Shown here: one piece after another, positions 27,497-36,085 of the stretch | How the letters are laid out: every line of letters begins with the position of its first letter | Numbering within the stretch: the first letter of the stretch is position 1 | Origin: Gloeocapsa sp. PCC 7428 | Lineage (GTDB): Bacteria > Cyanobacteriota > Cyanobacteriia > Cyanobacteriales > Chroococcidiopsidaceae | Length of the DNA stretch: 64,000 bases | Assembly: GCF_000317555.1 (NCBI RefSeq) | Contig: NC_019745.1 | Span: 4,216,001 to 4,280,000 of the forward strand | Reading direction: 5' to 3' | Notes under the pieces: generated by a model | Database searches by the model: none | What the model was told of the DNA's origin: nothing | What the model saw: only the letters and a program-made list of their open reading frames with translations | Program-made: the position numbers and the translations under genes

Positions 27497-28231
27497 TTAC
27501 ACTATTTTTAAAACTCCAGGCTCGGTTTGTAAAGGCAACACATCAACAATATCCATTTGAGCGCAGTATTTTAAATCTTCGTGACAGTCAAGGCGTAATA
27601 ATCGTTTACCATGACTCGCGTGGTGGAACAACTCTAAAAGATTATTTTGCCACTCGACATAAAGTGCGATCGCCCCCATCACCTCATCATTGCCAGCCAA
27701 TTCATCTAAGGGTAGTTTTGTTTGTTGCCAGATACTGTGCGCGATCGCGCCAGCACACGCGGTATCTTCAAGCGAAAAGCTTCCTTCCCAACCCGATCCC
27801 ACAATCCATAAAGTTTCTGGTTGCTGCGCGATAACATACTTAACAACTGACGCGCGGTTAATAAAAGCTCCTGCTGTAACGATAGCTGCGTTTTGGACTC
27901 GTTGTAGCGCGCGCGTGCCATTCGTTGTACTGATAAATAATCGCCGCCCTTGAACGCGCTCTGGCGTACAATCAAGCGGCGAGTTTCCCATATCAAAACC
28001 TACAACTTTAGCCCCGCCGCGTTCGCCTGCTCGCAGTCGTTTCTCTGTTGACCAAGCTTCACTTACCTGTATCAACTGCTCTAAATCGCTGAACACTTGC
28101 ACTGCTTCGGCTCCAGCTGCTAACACCGTAGCAATCGTCGTTGTTGCGCGTAGCACATCGACGGCGATCGCGCAGTCGGGTACTTTACCTTCTGGCGTTA
28201 GTTCTGGAGTGTGGTAAATGAATAATTTCAC
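27497..28231 (-). CDS. comB: 2-phosphosulfolactate phosphatase family protein
   Basis: 244 residues of the ComB family: [21 protein letters not shown] near the N-terminus, then [24 protein letters not shown] and [18 protein letters not shown], all characteristic. ComB hydrolyses 2-phosphosulfolactate in coenzyme M biosynthesis. Cyanobacteria are not known to make coenzyme M, so the enzyme may serve sulfolactate or another phosphate ester. It lies between the membrane-protein gene and the BON gene, divergent from the latter. Confidence 0.9.
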   Translation of the reverse strand: MKLFIYHTPELTPEGKVPDCAIAVDVLRATTTIATVLAAGAEAVQVFSDLEQLIQVSEAWSTEKRLRAGERGGAKVVGFDMGNSPLDCTPERVQGRRLFISTTNGTRALQRVQNAAIVTAGAFINRASVVKYVIAQQPETLWIVGSGWEGSFSLEDTACAGAIAHSIWQQTKLPLDELAGNDEVMGAIALYVEWQNNLLELFHHASHGKRLLRLDCHEDLKYCAQMDIVDVLPLQTEPGVLKIV

Positions 28232-28466
28232 AACCTAACTATACTATAATTGCAATTAAAACTTTGGTCATCTTACCAAATTGCATGACTATTCTGACAC
28301 CTAAAATTTCTAATTTTTTCAGCAATATTTTGACTTTGTTTGTTTACAAACATATATCCGCTAGGCTAGTCAATACTTACTATAAGATCTTTTCGCAGGT
28401 AGATGACGCCGAGTTATAAAATTGGTTTAATTGGAATCTGTTGAATAGTTTAGTTATACAAAACTT

Positions 28467-28820
28467 ATGAGCTGGTTAAAAAGACTTTTTGGACTTGATC
28501 GACCCAAAAACGCACCATCGTTTAGTACACAACCACAACCACAAGCTCAAGCCGGAGCAACAACACAGCAAATTCCCCCTGAGCGTTTGGGATTAAACGG
28601 CGAATACGATCAAAGCGGGTTAGCTAAGCGAGTTGCTTTAGCGTTCGATCAAGATCCAACGCTTGATGATATTGATACTTTATACGTTGCCCAAACAGGC
28701 AGTACTGTTGTTCTCAAAGGTAGAGTTCCAGATCAACAAATTCTTAACAAAATGGTATCGATTGCTCGCGGAGTTCATGGCGCAACATCTGTAGAAACGA
28801 ATCAAGTGACAATCGGTTAA
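28467..28820 (+). CDS. BON-domain protein
   Basis: 117 residues. An amphipathic N-terminus (MSWLKRLFGLDRPK) and a Gln/Pro-rich spacer lead to one BON domain (about 52-115): LAKRVALAFDQDPTLDDIDTLYVAQ in parts, then STVVLKGRVPDQQILNKM and TSVETNQVTIG. BON domains bind phospholipids or act in envelope stress. No signal peptide, so it may attach to the inner membrane face through the N-terminal helix. It is followed by a hairpin terminator. Confidence 0.85.
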   Translation: MSWLKRLFGLDRPKNAPSFSTQPQPQAQAGATTQQIPPERLGLNGEYDQSGLAKRVALAFDQDPTLDDIDTLYVAQTGSTVVLKGRVPDQQILNKMVSIARGVHGATSVETNQVTIG

Positions 28821-28850
28821 AGGTCTTTTCTATAGGTAGATATTAATTCG

Positions 28851-28877
28851 CTCTCTACACAATTTCGTTGTAGAGAG
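28851..28877 (+). terminator. Hairpin terminator after the BON gene
   Basis: Stem CTCTCTACA (28851-28859) with TGTAGAGAG (28869-28877) plus inner AA/TT pairing, loop about 5-9 nt, 31 bp after the stop. A T-rich stretch follows loosely. Confidence 0.6.
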
Positions 28878-28900
28878 TTCATTTATGCTTTTTGGATATT

Positions 28901-28948
28901 TATAGCCCTAGTCAATAGAGTTAGGACATTATCGAAGCTCGTATTGAT
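28901..28948 (+). repeat. Dispersed repeat, uninterrupted copy
   Basis: TATAGCCCTAGT followed directly by CAATAGAGTTAGGACAT and GAAGCTCGTA. It recurs at 31462-31563 with a 54-bp insertion and, more diverged, at about 45381-45432. Degenerate heptamers of the CCTCxGA type follow at 28978-29000, as they follow the 31-kb copy. Confidence 0.6.
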
Positions 28949-29008
28949 GTCCATGAGGGAAGTTTAACCCTGATTTCTAACCTCGAACCTCCGACCTCTG
29001 CTATATAA

Positions 29009-29965
29009 TTACGGTGCGATCGCCGCACAAGAATTTACAGCGTCTTTTGATGTTCCCAAACGATCATTTATCCAATTTAAGATTGCTTGGTTGACTTCTT
29101 CAGGACATTCATCGTGTGGGCAGTGTCCTGCATTTTCTAGCTGTAATAGCTGCATATTGGGGTTATATGTCAGAAATTTTTGTGCTAATTTTGGAGGAAC
29201 CATACGATCTTGCTGTCCCCAAATTAACAGCATAGGAACATTAACAGCGGGTAGTAAGTTTTTGACACTAATGCCATTAGCGCTCGATATGGCTTTGATA
29301 GTTGCATAAAATGCTTGAGCAGAACCTCGGTCTTGGGCTGGACCTAATAAAATGTCTATCAACTCATCGGTTACCGCCGCAGGGTTAGCATAAGCAATCG
29401 ACGCCCACCGCCGCACAATCGACGGGCGGTTAACTAAGCGAAATGCTGTTTTCAGCACAGGTGGGGAAGCAACTAACGATTTGATTGCTTGAACGACAGG
29501 TCGGACAGCAGCAGGAACGACTTCTTCCTCCAACGATGGATCTGGTAAACTCAGCATAACGACGCCTTGCACCATCTCAGGATACTTTGCTGCTGCCGCC
29601 AGCGATACTAGTGAGCCAATTGAATTTCCGACTAGAATGACGGGATGACGAACAAAAGTCTGCCAAAACTCGTAAACCTGCTCAACCCAAAGCGCCACAC
29701 CGTAACTCGCCGCAGCTTTCTCAGAAGCGCCAAAACCGAGCATATCGAGCGCATAAACGGTGTGCGACTCACTCAAGACATCTAAATTCTGTCTCCAATG
29801 CCCAATCGAAGTACCAAAGCCATGCAGTAAAACGAGTGGTTTTGTTTCAGGTAGTGATTTTTTGGCACGGATATAGGTATAGCGCGTTTGCCACCCCCGC
29901 CAAACCCAATCTCTTTGACTACCGATTCTTTGCTGCCAGCGTTCAGAAGGAATCGCACTAAGCAT
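29009..29965 (-). CDS. Alpha/beta hydrolase (cyanobacterial type)
   Basis: 318 residues. Fold marks: oxyanion motif LLHGFGTSIGHW (about 47-58), nucleophile elbow VGNSIGS with Ser at about 115, acid in LIWGQQDRMVPP and His in ENAGHCPHDECPE. The N-terminal W-rich segment (DWVWRGWQTRYTYIRA) is shared with plant and cyanobacterial chlorophyll-catabolism-like hydrolases, but a pheophytinase role is only a guess. It is transcribed away from infC. The stop is followed by a repeat-rich segment. Confidence 0.85.
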   Translation of the reverse strand: MLSAIPSERWQQRIGSQRDWVWRGWQTRYTYIRAKKSLPETKPLVLLHGFGTSIGHWRQNLDVLSESHTVYALDMLGFGASEKAAASYGVALWVEQVYEFWQTFVRHPVILVGNSIGSLVSLAAAAKYPEMVQGVVMLSLPDPSLEEEVVPAAVRPVVQAIKSLVASPPVLKTAFRLVNRPSIVRRWASIAYANPAAVTDELIDILLGPAQDRGSAQAFYATIKAISSANGISVKNLLPAVNVPMLLIWGQQDRMVPPKLAQKFLTYNPNMQLLQLENAGHCPHDECPEEVNQAILNWINDRLGTSKDAVNSCAAIAP

Positions 29966-30299
29966 TATTTAAAATAAATTTACAATATCTATCTCTTAAT
30001 ATTTTATTCAAAATATTGTGAAACGCTAGCAAACATCGCACTTATTTTAAATAATGTCGCTATCCGCCCTAAAGTGTAGGATTTCCCCTACCCCTACTCT
30101 GCCAAAAAATTTGCTAAAGTAATGTTTGTGTACAAGCATAGTCTTCTGTTTGCTAAAGATTAATGACACTCGGTACCACTTCTTTGCAGGGTTTAGATAA
30201 ACTTTAACAAAAGTATGCTCACGCATGATTTTCTAAATCATTTAAGCGAGAAGTAAAGGCTGAATTTTCCCAAACAGTTGCTCTTGATAATTAACGCCT
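29966..30299. promoter_or_regulatory. Divergent promoter region and infC leader
   Basis: 334 bp without a gene. A perfect hairpin ATGATTT-TCT-AAATCAT lies at 30225-30241, about 60 bp before the infC start, within its untranslated leader. No other element is assigned. Confidence 0.45.
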
Positions 30300-30827
30300 G
30301 TGATTGACAAAAGAAAAAATCGCGATCTCACCTTAACCAACGAACAAATTCGCTTTCCTAAAATTCGGGTCATAGACCCCGATGGCGCACAACTGGGGTT
30401 GCTCTCGCCGCGCGAAGCTTTGCAGATAGCCGAAGAGAAAGAGCTTGACCTTGTTCTTCTCAGTGACAAAGCCGATCCTCCAGTTTGCCGAATTATGGAC
30501 TACGGCAAGTATAAATTTGAGCAAGAAAAGAAAGCACGAGAAGCTCGCAAAAAGCAGCATACGGCTGATGTCAAAGAAGTAAAAATGCGCTACAAGATTG
30601 AGGAACACGACTACAAAGTTCGTGTCAACCAAGCCCAGCGCTTCCTCAAAGACGGGGACAAGGTAAAAGCAACCGTAATGTTTCGAGGTCGTGAAATTCA
30701 ACACAGTGACCTAGCCGAAACCCTACTCAAACGGATGGCTACAGATTTGGAGCAAGTGGGAGAAGTCCAGCAAGCACCGAAGAAAGAAGGCAAGAATATG
30801 ATGATGCTAATAGCACCAAAGAAGTAG
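30300..30827 (+). CDS. infC: Translation initiation factor IF-3
   Basis: 175 residues from GTG 30300. N-domain: [22 protein letters not shown]; linker rich in Lys/Arg ([14 protein letters not shown]); C-domain with [16 protein letters not shown] and [21 protein letters not shown]-3 binds the 30S subunit and checks start codons. The frame is closed by TAA at 30288-30290, so no ATG is available upstream. ACG at 30294 would give an N-terminus T/M-P-V-I-D-K-R, close to the start I recall for cyanobacterial IF-3, so a rare start is possible. infC is often autoregulated through an unusual start codon. A clear terminator follows. Confidence 0.93.
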   Translation: MIDKRKNRDLTLTNEQIRFPKIRVIDPDGAQLGLLSPREALQIAEEKELDLVLLSDKADPPVCRIMDYGKYKFEQEKKAREARKKQHTADVKEVKMRYKIEEHDYKVRVNQAQRFLKDGDKVKATVMFRGREIQHSDLAETLLKRMATDLEQVGEVQQAPKKEGKNMMMLIAPKK

Positions 30828-30871
30828 TGCAAATTCGGCTGACTACAGTAACGTAACATTGGTTACGACTA

Positions 30872-30909
30872 AAGTGATGAGTGAAGCTTAAGACACTCAT
30901 CACTTTTTT
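30872..30909 (+). terminator. Rho-independent terminator of infC
   Basis: Perfect 12-bp stem AAGTGATGAGTG (30872-30883) and CACTCATCACTT (30894-30905), 10-nt loop, then a run of T to 30909. It lies 45 bp after the infC stop. Confidence 0.85.
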
Positions 30910-31093
30910 GATGCGTTTTATCTCAGAATACGACGCACTTGCACGTCAAATGAACTACATTGGCATATCCTATCCTGCAAGAAGGTGCATTCTCTGTAGG
31001 GATTGCCGTTAACAAAGCCGCAGGTGCTAGGAAAAGACTCTAAGAAATAAGAGTTTTAGAAGGTTCTTGCGTAAATCGTATGTCTCTCCAACC

Positions 31094-31303
31094 TTAACCT
31101 GCTTGATAGCCTTCAACGGTGTGACCCACAGCAACGATCGCTTGTTTGATCGTTTCTTCAGAAGCTTCAGATTCTACTGTCACTGTCTTTGCTTGCACAT
31201 CAACATTAATTTGCGCGTCGGGTTCCATTGTTTTAATCGATTCGGTAATCGTTTGCGCACAACCATCGCAGACGATACTAGGAACGTTGAGTTTTAAAGC
31301 CAT
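31094..31303 (-). CDS. Heavy-metal-associated (HMA) domain protein, CopZ/Atx1-like
   Basis: 69 residues forming one ferredoxin-like HMA domain. The metal-binding loop reads VPSIVCDGCAQTI, with the CxxC pair ligating Cu(I) or Zn(II). The remaining pattern (INVDVQAKTVTVESEASEETIKQAI in parts) is typical. It should act as a cytosolic metallochaperone that hands copper to a P-type ATPase. The usual M(T/H)CxxC Met is replaced by Val. It lies alone, convergent with infC. Confidence 0.88.
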   Translation of the reverse strand: MALKLNVPSIVCDGCAQTITESIKTMEPDAQINVDVQAKTVTVESEASEETIKQAIVAVGHTVEGYQAG

Positions 31304-31461
31304 AATTGAACGAATTTATCCAAATTTAGAATTTTGTGAATCATAATTCTACTGTTTTTAGCAAGTTCGGTTCATGAACCTTTAGCTAGATTATTTGAGA
31401 ATACATCCGGCATGAGTGGCTACAACACCAACCAAAATGCAAAAATATATAAAAATTAAGT

Positions 31462-31563
31462 TATAGCCCTAGTGAACGGTACACCGGAGTTTAACTCCGG
31501 GGAAAAGCGTTCACCGCATTCCGCGGTCAATAGAGTTAGGACATCATAGAAGCTCGTAATGAT
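31462..31563 (+). repeat. Dispersed repeat interrupted by a 54-bp palindromic insertion
   Basis: The repeat halves TATAGCCCTAGT (31462-31473) and CAATAGAGTTAGGACAT onward (31528-31563) are contiguous at 28901-28948. Between them lie 54 bp that fold as nested hairpins: outer GTGAACG/CGTTCAC (31472-31478, 31508-31514) and inner CCGGAGTT-T-AACTCCGG (31484-31500). The comparison of the two loci shows an insertion event. Confidence 0.65.
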
Positions 31564-31646
31564 TTTCCTTACTAGAGTTTATCCCTGACCCCTGACCCCT
31601 GCTATAAATCAACCCTAGCTCTTAGTCTTTAGCCCCTAGTTAAACC

Positions 31647-34286
31647 ATGTCCTCTCCCCAGTATCTCAGCGGTAACGAAATTCGGCAAAAATTCCTCGAT
31701 TTTTATGCACAACGAGGACACACTGTTTTGCCGAGTGCTTCCTTAGTACCCGAAGACCCCACCGTGCTGCTGACGATCGCGGGAATGCTACCATTTAAAC
31801 CGATATTCCTCGGACAGCGATCGCCTGAATTCAAACGCGCCACAACTTCACAAAAATGCATCCGCACCAATGATATCGAAAATGTCGGGCGCACCAAACG
31901 GCATCATACGTTTTTTGAGATGCTAGGGAATTTTAGCTTTGGCGATTACTTTAAAGAACAAGCGATCGCTTGGGGCTGGGAAATCTCAACCGAAGTGTTT
32001 GGCTTACCGCCTGAACGTCTCGTTGTCAGCGTATTTGAAGATGACGACGAAGCTTATGCGATTTGGCGCGACAAAGTTGGTGTTTCTGAAACTCACATCA
32101 AACGCATGGGTGAAGATGATAACTTTTGGGCGTCAGGTCCTACAGGTCCGTGTGGTCCTTGTTCGGAAATATACTACGATTTCTACCCAGAGCGTGGCGA
32201 TGATATTAATTTAGAAGATGACACGCGGTTTATCGAGTTTTATAACTTGGTATTCATGCAATACAACCGCGATGCAGATGGTCATTTGACACCGCTACAA
32301 AACAAAAATATTGATACCGGAATGGGTTTGGAACGCATGGCGCAGATTTTGCAAGCAGTTCCAAATAACTACGAAACTGACTTGATTTTCCCGATTATTA
32401 AAACCGCAGCAGAAATTGCCGGAATCAATTATGCCCAAAGTGATGAAGCAACTCAAGTATCGCTTAAGGTGATTGGCGATCACGTACGGGCGGTTGTGCA
32501 TATGATCGCCGATGAGATTCATGCTTCTAATGTCGGACGCGGTTACGTTTTGCGGCGCTTGATTCGACGGATTGTGCGTCACGGAAGATTAATTGGAATT
32601 GAAGGTGAATTTACAACGCAAGTTGCAGAAGCGGCGATCGCACTTTCCGAATCAGCTTACCCTGAAGTTCGCCAACAAGAAGATGCTATCAAAGCCGAAT
32701 TGCAACGCGAAGAATCGCGGTTCCTGAAAACTTTGGCGCGTGGTGAAGATTTGCTAGCAGAAATTATTGAAAAAGTCAAGCAGCAAGGGAAAACGCAAAT
32801 TGACGGACGCGATGCGTTTACTTTGTATGATACTTACGGCTTTCCACTCGAACTTACGCAAGAAATCGCCGCCGAACGCGATCTAACAGTTGATGAAGCT
32901 GGTTATGAAGCCGCGATGAGCGAACAACAAACGCGATCGCAAGAAGCACACGAAACGATTGATTTAACCGTTCAAGGTTCGCTCGATAAACTTGCAGACG
33001 AAATTAAAGTGACCGAATTTGTCGGTTATACACAATTTTCTAGCACAGCGGTTGTCGAAGCAATTTTAATTAACGGCGAATCGGTAGAATCCGCAGAAGC
33101 CGGAACTGATGTTCAAGTTGTTCTCGATACAACGCCATTTTATGCAGAATCAGGCGGACAAATCGGCGATCGCGGTTATATGAGTAGCGATCAAGCCTTA
33201 GTAGAAGTTGCAGACGTACAGCGCGAATCTGATTTTTACCTTCATATCGGGCGGGTTGTGCGGGGAAAATTGCAAGTTGGCGATAAGATTAACGCGCAAA
33301 TTGATAGTGCGTGTCGTCGTCGCGTACAAGCGCACCATACCGCAACGCATTTGTTGCAAGCCGCATTAAAGAAAATTGTTGATGATTCGATTTCGCAAGC
33401 AGGTTCCTTAGTATCGTTCGATCGCTTGCGGTTCGATTTTAACTGTCCGCGAGCGCTCACACCTGAAGAAATTCAACAAGTCGAAGAACAAGTGAATGCT
33501 TGGATTACCTGGGCAGTACAAGCCGATGTTGCGATTATGCCATTAGCTGAAGCGAAAGCCAAAGGTGCGATCGCTATGTTTGGGGAGAAATACGGCGAAC
33601 AAGTCCGCGTTTTAGATTTCCCTGGCGTGTCGATGGAATTATGCGGTGGAACGCACGTAAGTAATACTGCCGAAATTGGCGTATTTAAAATTATTTCAGA
33701 ATCAGGCGTTGCTTCAGGTGTACGCCGCATTGAAGCAGTAGCAGGTTCAGCCGTATTAGATTATCTTAATGTCCGCGATAAAGTCGTGCGCGAACTGAGC
33801 GATCGCTTTAAAGCTAAACCCGAAGAACTCAGCGATCGCATCAATGCATTACAAAACGAACTCAAGAACACGCAAAAACAACTCGAAAGCCTCAAAGCAG
33901 AACTGGCGATCGCCAAATCCGACACGTTGCTATCATCCGCCGAAACGGTAGGTGACTATCAAATGTTAGTTGCGCAACTCGAAGGAGTCGATCCCGAAGC
34001 GCTCAAAACCGCAGCCGAACGGCTGTTGCAAAAACTTGGTAACGGCGCAGTTGTCTTAGGTTCGGTTCCCGAAGGCGGAAAAGTCAGTTTAGTTGCTGCA
34101 TTCACTAAGCAGGTGAACAACAAAGGCTTGCAAGCAGGAAAATTCATCGGAGGAATCGCCAAAATCTGCGGTGGTGGCGGTGGGGGACGTCCAAACCTCG
34201 CGCAAGCTGGTGGACGCGATCCGAGTAAACTTCCCGAAGCTTTAGAAAGCGCCCGCGAACAACTGCGATCGTCTTTGAGTCATTAA
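31647..34286 (+). CDS. alaS: Alanyl-tRNA synthetase
   Basis: 879 residues, full length for the family. The class II catalytic core includes [20 protein letters not shown] and [16 protein letters not shown]. The editing domain has HHTATHLL and the metal-site CGGTHV. The C-terminal coiled-coil (about 720-760) and the Gly-rich C-Ala domain ([16 protein letters not shown]) are complete. It charges tRNA-Ala with alanine and clears mischarged Ser and Gly. The upstream gap is filled with repeats and heptamers (31583-31600), and a Uma2 gene follows after 30 bp. Confidence 0.98.
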   Translation: MSSPQYLSGNEIRQKFLDFYAQRGHTVLPSASLVPEDPTVLLTIAGMLPFKPIFLGQRSPEFKRATTSQKCIRTNDIENVGRTKRHHTFFEMLGNFSFGDYFKEQAIAWGWEISTEVFGLPPERLVVSVFEDDDEAYAIWRDKVGVSETHIKRMGEDDNFWASGPTGPCGPCSEIYYDFYPERGDDINLEDDTRFIEFYNLVFMQYNRDADGHLTPLQNKNIDTGMGLERMAQILQAVPNNYETDLIFPIIKTAAEIAGINYAQSDEATQVSLKVIGDHVRAVVHMIADEIHASNVGRGYVLRRLIRRIVRHGRLIGIEGEFTTQVAEAAIALSESAYPEVRQQEDAIKAELQREESRFLKTLARGEDLLAEIIEKVKQQGKTQIDGRDAFTLYDTYGFPLELTQEIAAERDLTVDEAGYEAAMSEQQTRSQEAHETIDLTVQGSLDKLADEIKVTEFVGYTQFSSTAVVEAILINGESVESAEAGTDVQVVLDTTPFYAESGGQIGDRGYMSSDQALVEVADVQRESDFYLHIGRVVRGKLQVGDKINAQIDSACRRRVQAHHTATHLLQAALKKIVDDSISQAGSLVSFDRLRFDFNCPRALTPEEIQQVEEQVNAWITWAVQADVAIMPLAEAKAKGAIAMFGEKYGEQVRVLDFPGVSMELCGGTHVSNTAEIGVFKIISESGVASGVRRIEAVAGSAVLDYLNVRDKVVRELSDRFKAKPEELSDRINALQNELKNTQKQLESLKAELAIAKSDTLLSSAETVGDYQMLVAQLEGVDPEALKTAAERLLQKLGNGAVVLGSVPEGGKVSLVAAFTKQVNNKGLQAGKFIGGIAKICGGGGGGRPNLAQAGGRDPSKLPEALESAREQLRSSLSH

Positions 34287-34316
34287 CGTTGTGCTTGAAT
34301 ATGTGGAGATATACCG

Positions 34317-34985
34317 ATGTCACAAGTACAATCCACGCTGTCAGGGGTTATCTATCCTGATAGCGACGGTCAGCCAATGGCGGATAATACTAAACAGTTT
34401 CGTTGGATTGTCACGATCAAAGAAGGGCTGGAATGGTTATTTAAAGACGATCCTAATGTATTTGTTGCGGGTGACTTGCTTTGGTATCCCCAAGAAGGAA
34501 ACAATGTCATTCGGATTGCACCGGATGTCATGGTAGTCTTTGGTAGACCTAAAGGCGACCGAGGTTCTTATCAACAATGGAAAGAAAATAATATTGCACC
34601 GCAGGTCGTGTTTGAGGTGCGTTCTCCTGGAAATACTCAAACAGAGATGGATAAAAAGCTGGTGTTTTATGACCGATATGGTGTAGAAGAATATTATCTG
34701 TACGATCCTGATAAAGGCGACTTGAGTGGTTGGTTACGCCGAGAAGATCGACTAGATGTGATTGAGCCGATCCTCGGCTGGGTGAGTCCGCGACTTGGTA
34801 TCCGATTTGAAATGTCGGGAACGGAACTTGTACTATATCGCCCCGACGGAGAAAGATTTGCAACTTATGTCGAGTTAGCAACTTCACGCGAACAGGCTTT
34901 ACAACAATTAGAACAAGAAAAAATACGCTCTCAACAACTTGCAGCCAAACTCAGAGAATTAGGGATTAACCCTGAAGAATTTTAG
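34317..34985 (+). CDS. Uma2-family (DUF820) putative nuclease
   Basis: 222 residues. The PD-(D/E)XK-like core is visible: VRIAPDVMVVFG-type segment with the Asp, then APQVVFEVRSPGN with Glu, followed by KLVFYDRYGVEEYYLYDP. A Glu/Gln-rich coiled coil closes the C-terminus. Uma2 proteins are expanded in cyanobacteria and are often called restriction endonuclease-like, but their roles are mostly unknown. It follows alaS by 30 bp and may be co-transcribed with it. Confidence 0.88.
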   Translation: MSQVQSTLSGVIYPDSDGQPMADNTKQFRWIVTIKEGLEWLFKDDPNVFVAGDLLWYPQEGNNVIRIAPDVMVVFGRPKGDRGSYQQWKENNIAPQVVFEVRSPGNTQTEMDKKLVFYDRYGVEEYYLYDPDKGDLSGWLRREDRLDVIEPILGWVSPRLGIRFEMSGTELVLYRPDGERFATYVELATSREQALQQLEQEKIRSQQLAAKLRELGINPEEF

Positions 34986-35050
34986 TACTGGGTACGGCGC
35001 TTCTCTTACCAATTATTTATGACTCATTACCCAAAAACAAAGAGGAAAAA

Positions 35051-35311
35051 ATGGGACGCTTAAATCCATACTCGCTACAAATGCAGATTACCCGAATGTT
35101 CGAGCAAGGACAATCATTTTTTGCTACTACAAAAGTACAAGATTGGTTGAAAGAACGCAATCAAAATCCCGCCGACTACGACATTATTTTCCATCAAAAA
35201 CCTGCGCCACCTGGTTCGCAAGAAGTCATCGCGATTGAAATCGAGTTACGGCGTAAAGACGGACAACCTGTCGATCCTTGGTTGCAAGAACAAGCAAATT
35301 TACACGCTTGA
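35051..35311 (+). CDS. Small conserved cyanobacterial protein
   Basis: 86 residues, no signal or membrane segment. Mixed alpha/beta sequence (LQMQITRMFEQGQSFFATT, then EVIAIEIELRRKDG) typical of a compact cytosolic protein. A ribosome site GAGGAAAAA precedes ATG 35051. Family not recognised beyond cyanobacterial hypotheticals. It is 65 bp after the Uma2 gene in the same direction. Confidence 0.65.
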   Translation: MGRLNPYSLQMQITRMFEQGQSFFATTKVQDWLKERNQNPADYDIIFHQKPAPPGSQEVIAIEIELRRKDGQPVDPWLQEQANLHA

Positions 35312-35404
35312 GCGAATGACTTCGCAGCTTCATAAACCCAAGTACACCAATTTAGAGTTCTGAGTATAGCAGCGAACAAAACTCAAAACCTGTTTTGGGT
35401 AGCC

Positions 35405-35418
35405 CCGACTTCAGTCGG
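35405..35418. repeat. Short palindromic repeat CCGACT-TC-AGTCGG
   Basis: A perfect 6-bp-arm hairpin within the 35312-35675 gap, preceded by AGCC. A related sequence with the same ACTTCAGT centre lies at 49096-49120. The rest of this 364-bp gap shows no gene or other structure. Confidence 0.5.
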
Positions 35419-35675
35419 AAGGTATCTGTAATACATAAAGGACATTCACCCTAATCTAAATCATGCTATGTCGCAGGATAAAAGCGTACCCGTTCTGTCT
35501 AGTAAGCTTAAATGCAAGTGAGTACTAAATTTGAGGATACTGCACAAATTGCCACATTTAACTGTAATTGCTGATCTACGTCAAAGCCTGCTATTTTAGC
35601 TAAAAGTCATTTGGGAGTTGATTCAAGCTTATTCATTGTTTAGGGACTAGTTCATTAAAACAACCATCCCAGACC

Positions 35676-36059
35676 ATGAGAAATTTACTCGCGATAACTT
35701 TACTCACCGCCTTGAGTATAAGTGAATTAGGTTTCGCTACTTCTATTGCACTATCTCAAAGTCACATCCACTTAGCCCAAGCTGCAAGATGGCAATCGCT
35801 TGCCAAAATCTCAGTAGCACAAGCTAGAAGAACCGCAGAATCAGCAATGGGCGGTAAAGCTAGCAGCGTAACGCTTGCTGATCGAAACGGTGGCTTAGTC
35901 TACGAAGTTATTGTTGGCGACACAAGAGTGATTGTTGATGCTGGTAACGGTTTTGTTCTCTACTCAGAGAATACGAATTTAGAGGATGAAAATAACGCAA
36001 ATGACGAAGATTCCTTTCGCCCGCGCAGCAGTCTTCAGATTCCTGATAGCTACGAATGA
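35676..36059 (+). CDS. Small secreted PepSY-like protein
   Basis: 127 residues. A signal peptide (LLAITLLTALSISELGFATSIA) precedes a domain resembling one PepSY unit: ISVAQARRTAESAMGGKASSVTLADRNGGLVYEVIVGDTRVIVDAGNG in parts. The C-terminus is acidic (LEDENNANDEDSF). PepSY domains often inhibit or chaperone peptidases outside the cytoplasm. It lies 26 bp upstream of a cyclic-peptide-type ABC exporter in the same direction, so a shared transcript is likely. Confidence 0.65.
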   Translation: MRNLLAITLLTALSISELGFATSIALSQSHIHLAQAARWQSLAKISVAQARRTAESAMGGKASSVTLADRNGGLVYEVIVGDTRVIVDAGNGFVLYSENTNLEDENNANDEDSFRPRSSLQIPDSYE

Positions 36060-36085
36060 ACTAAAAACAAACAAAAATTTAAGCA

